Positions 6,774 to 8,461 of a DNA stretch of 8,461 nt are shown piece by piece. Location of the stretch: assembly GCA_046498365.1 (NCBI GenBank), contig JAWOAV010000068.1, forward strand, positions 1 through 8,461. The letters are read 5' to 3'. Within the stretch, counting starts at the first letter, position 1, and each line of letters starts with the position of its first letter. The translations under genes were made by a program, and so were the position numbers. The DNA is from B1SED10-16 sp046498365. Its GTDB lineage: Bacteria > Desulfobacterota > Desulfobacteria > Desulfobacterales > Desulfosalsimonadaceae. A model generated the notes under the pieces. The model ran no database searches. It saw only the letters and a list, made by a program, of their open reading frames with translations, and was not told the DNA's origin.

Positions 6774-7919
6774 ATGAAACAGCGAGTTGCCGTCTGCGCC
6801 GTTGCGCAGATCAAAAACGAGCCCGATATCTGGTATCAGCGGTTCCAGGGGATGGTGCTGGAATGTTTCGAATCCATCGTTGAACAAACCGGGGTCACCT
6901 TTGACATGGACAAAGGGATACGAAACGTGGTGAGTTGTTCCGACGATGTCTTTGACGCACGGACCATTTCCGACAATGCGATTACCGACGTGGTTGGCGC
7001 CCATTTCCGGGGAGAGGAAAAGTCGTGCCAGGACGGATCCAACGCGCTGGGGTATGCCATGGCATCCATCCTGTCCGGTCATGACGATGTCATACTGGTC
7101 GCCGGACACTGCAAGGAATCGCAGCCCGAAAGCCGAAGAATGTGCTCAAACCTGGCGTTCGATCCTTTTTACACTAGGCCGTTAGGGCTGGATTTCCTTT
7201 CTGCCGCCGCCTTACAGGCAAGGGCCTACCTGAAGCAATCGCAGGTCACGGACGCGCATCTGGCAAAAATCGTGGCACGATCGCGCGTGAATGCCTCCCG
7301 CAATCCCTTTGCCCGCGAAAATGAAACGGTAACGGAAAACGATGTCATGCAATCGCCGTTGATCTGTGACCCGATCCGGGCGATGCACCGGTACCCGGTC
7401 ACGGACTGGGCGGTCGCCATGCTGCTGTGCAGCGAAGAGCGGGCGCATGAATTCACCGACAAGCCCGTGTGGTTGACCGGTTTCGGCAACTGTATGGACA
7501 GCTACTTTTTGGGGGACCGTAACCTGTCCGAGAGTACGGCGTTGCAGAAGGCCGCCCACAGGGCATATGCCATGGCAGAGGTGGATGACCCGAAAACGGC
7601 ATTTGATATCATCGAACTAGGTGATGCATATGCCTACCAGCTTCCCATGTGGGCTGAAAATGCCGGCCTTATCGAACCCGAAAGTGCCGGCAAGTGGATT
7701 GATGCAGACGGGCCGGACCGGATGGGCGTCAACCTGTCCGGCGGCATGTTAAACGGGAATCCGTTCAAGCTCGGAGGTCTTGCCCGCGCCATGGAGGTGA
7801 TTCTTCAGCTTCGCGGGGAAGCGGGGGACCGGCAGGCGGACAAGGCCCGAAGGGGATTGGCACACGGGACCACGGGAGCTGCGGGGCAGCACCATTCGGT
7901 TCTTGTTTTTGAAAAATAA
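6774..7919 (+). CDS. Thiolase-fold protein of the SCP-x/lipid-transfer type, nucleophilic Cys retained
   Basis: The protein has 381 residues and starts at an ATG four bases after GGAAGGA (6763-6769). Aligned by eye on the helix and strand ending DVILVAG, C85 in SCQDGSNAL falls exactly on the thiolase nucleophile, with G88 in the conserved CxxG position. The C-terminal half has the usual NLSGG motif and a QLRGEAG helix. The motif normally read as GHP is GNP here (N329), so the canonical His is missing. The last block is HGTTGAAGQHH (364-374), which offers other histidines (H364, H373, H374). Thiolases of this type cut 3-ketoacyl-CoA with CoA or run the condensation; relatives include steroid side-chain thiolases and aldolases. 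The next thiolase-fold gene begins 10 bp later, so the two products may form a pair. It could be an active thiolase with a modified oxyanion site, or a subunit of a mixed enzyme. Confidence 0.85.
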   Translation: MKQRVAVCAVAQIKNEPDIWYQRFQGMVLECFESIVEQTGVTFDMDKGIRNVVSCSDDVFDARTISDNAITDVVGAHFRGEEKSCQDGSNALGYAMASILSGHDDVILVAGHCKESQPESRRMCSNLAFDPFYTRPLGLDFLSAAALQARAYLKQSQVTDAHLAKIVARSRVNASRNPFARENETVTENDVMQSPLICDPIRAMHRYPVTDWAVAMLLCSEERAHEFTDKPVWLTGFGNCMDSYFLGDRNLSESTALQKAAHRAYAMAEVDDPKTAFDIIELGDAYAYQLPMWAENAGLIEPESAGKWIDADGPDRMGVNLSGGMLNGNPFKLGGLARAMEVILQLRGEAGDRQADKARRGLAHGTTGAAGQHHSVLVFEK

Positions 7920-7929
7920 GGGAGCAGAC

Positions 7930-8461
7930 ATGGGATATAAAAAGAGAAAACGGCATGTGGGAATCGTTGGTATCGGTGAAACCAAGTTTTCGAGCCACCG
8001 GGAAGACGTGAATCAGCCGGAAATGATTCACGAGGCGGTGCGCCAGGCCTTAGACGATGCAGGCTTGCATATCGACGATATCGATTGCGTGGTCCATGGC
8101 AACATGGAACTTTTTGAGATGGTCCATCAGCCGGACATGTGGCACACGCTCGGCAGCGGTGCATACGGTAAATCCGCTTTTCGCCTGACCACGGGAGGGA
8201 CCACCGGCGGTACGCTGGTATGCGGTGCGGACAACCTGGTAGCATCGGGGATGTACGACGTGGTGCTGGCGATAGGTTTTGAAAAGCTGCAGGAAGGGCA
8301 CACCACCGGCGGCATCACCAACATGGCGGACCCATTGTGGGCGCGGAGGCTGCAGTCCGGGGCATTGACCGCCCAGGCCGCGGTTAAACTCATTGCTGAA
8401 TTCGGCGAAGAGCGGGCCCGTCGGGCGGCCATGACCTACCGGATTATCATGGACAAGCATG
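7930..8461 (+). CDS. Second thiolase-fold protein lacking the nucleophilic Cys (3' partial)
   Basis: The frame is open from the ATG at 7930 to the right edge (177 codons) with no stop. It is preceded by GGGAG about five bases upstream. The first strand (HVGIVGIGETKFS) and the later GMYDVVLAIGFEKLQEG strand mark the N-terminal half of the thiolase fold. Counting back from DVVLA, the position of the nucleophilic Cys is Gly (G90) within TTGGTTGG. The nearest Cys, C98, lies eight residues downstream and cannot take that role in a normal alignment. Loss of the Cys is known for Ltp2, a thiolase-fold retro-aldolase that works with a DUF35 domain in steroid side-chain cleavage. Aldolase activity, or a non-catalytic partner role beside the preceding thiolase, are the two leading readings. 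The C-terminal half is outside the window. Confidence 0.85.
   Translation, partial: MGYKKRKRHVGIVGIGETKFSSHREDVNQPEMIHEAVRQALDDAGLHIDDIDCVVHGNMELFEMVHQPDMWHTLGSGAYGKSAFRLTTGGTTGGTLVCGADNLVASGMYDVVLAIGFEKLQEGHTTGGITNMADPLWARRLQSGALTAQAAVKLIAEFGEERARRAAMTYRIIMDKH

Overview
The window is a dense, single-strand (+) block of lipid or acyl-CoA metabolism genes: six protein genes, the first cut by the left edge and the last by the right edge. No RNA genes, mobile elements or CRISPR arrays were seen. Coding sequence is moderately GC-rich, while one intergenic stretch is very AT-rich (21% GC over 2541-2640 by my count). The gene set (AMP-forming ligases, zinc-ribbon/OB-fold DUF35 proteins, MaoC hydratase, acyl-CoA dehydrogenase, thiolase-fold proteins) resembles accessory beta-oxidation clusters of bacteria that live on lipids, steroids or hydrocarbons. 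An anaerobic Desulfobacterota-type organism is my best guess from overall flavour, but nothing in the window proves the taxon.

Layout. (1) 1-2510: a large four-domain protein, acyl-CoA synthetase + SCP2 + SCP2 + DUF35, N-terminus outside the window. (2) 2511-2646: AT-rich intergenic region with a possible promoter element and an inverted repeat. (3) 2647-3546: DUF35-MaoC fusion hydratase. (4) 3563-4726: acyl-CoA dehydrogenase with a long-chain/isovaleryl-type active site. (5) 4727-4892: 166-bp spacer with no convincing signal. (6) 4893-6722: long-chain acyl-CoA synthetase. (7) 6774-7919: thiolase-fold protein that keeps the nucleophilic Cys but has Asn in place of the usual GHP His. (8) 7930-8461: a second thiolase-fold protein, 3' truncated by the window, with Gly where the nucleophilic Cys should be.

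How the genes may work together. The ligases make acyl-CoA, the dehydrogenase introduces the 2,3-double bond, the MaoC domain hydrates it, and a thiolase-fold enzyme cuts the chain. No 3-hydroxyacyl-CoA dehydrogenase is visible. Together with a Cys-less thiolase-fold protein and DUF35 domains, this recalls the actinobacterial steroid side-chain module, in which a dehydrogenase, a MaoC/DUF35 hydratase and the Cys-less aldolase Ltp2 remove a branched unit by retro-aldol cleavage. The most unusual item is the ligase carrying two lipid-binding SCP2 domains and a DUF35 scaffold domain on one chain. It suggests that a bulky hydrophobic acid is captured, activated and handed on within a DUF35-linked assembly. 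The domain calls are read from the sequence; the pathway and the assembly are inference.
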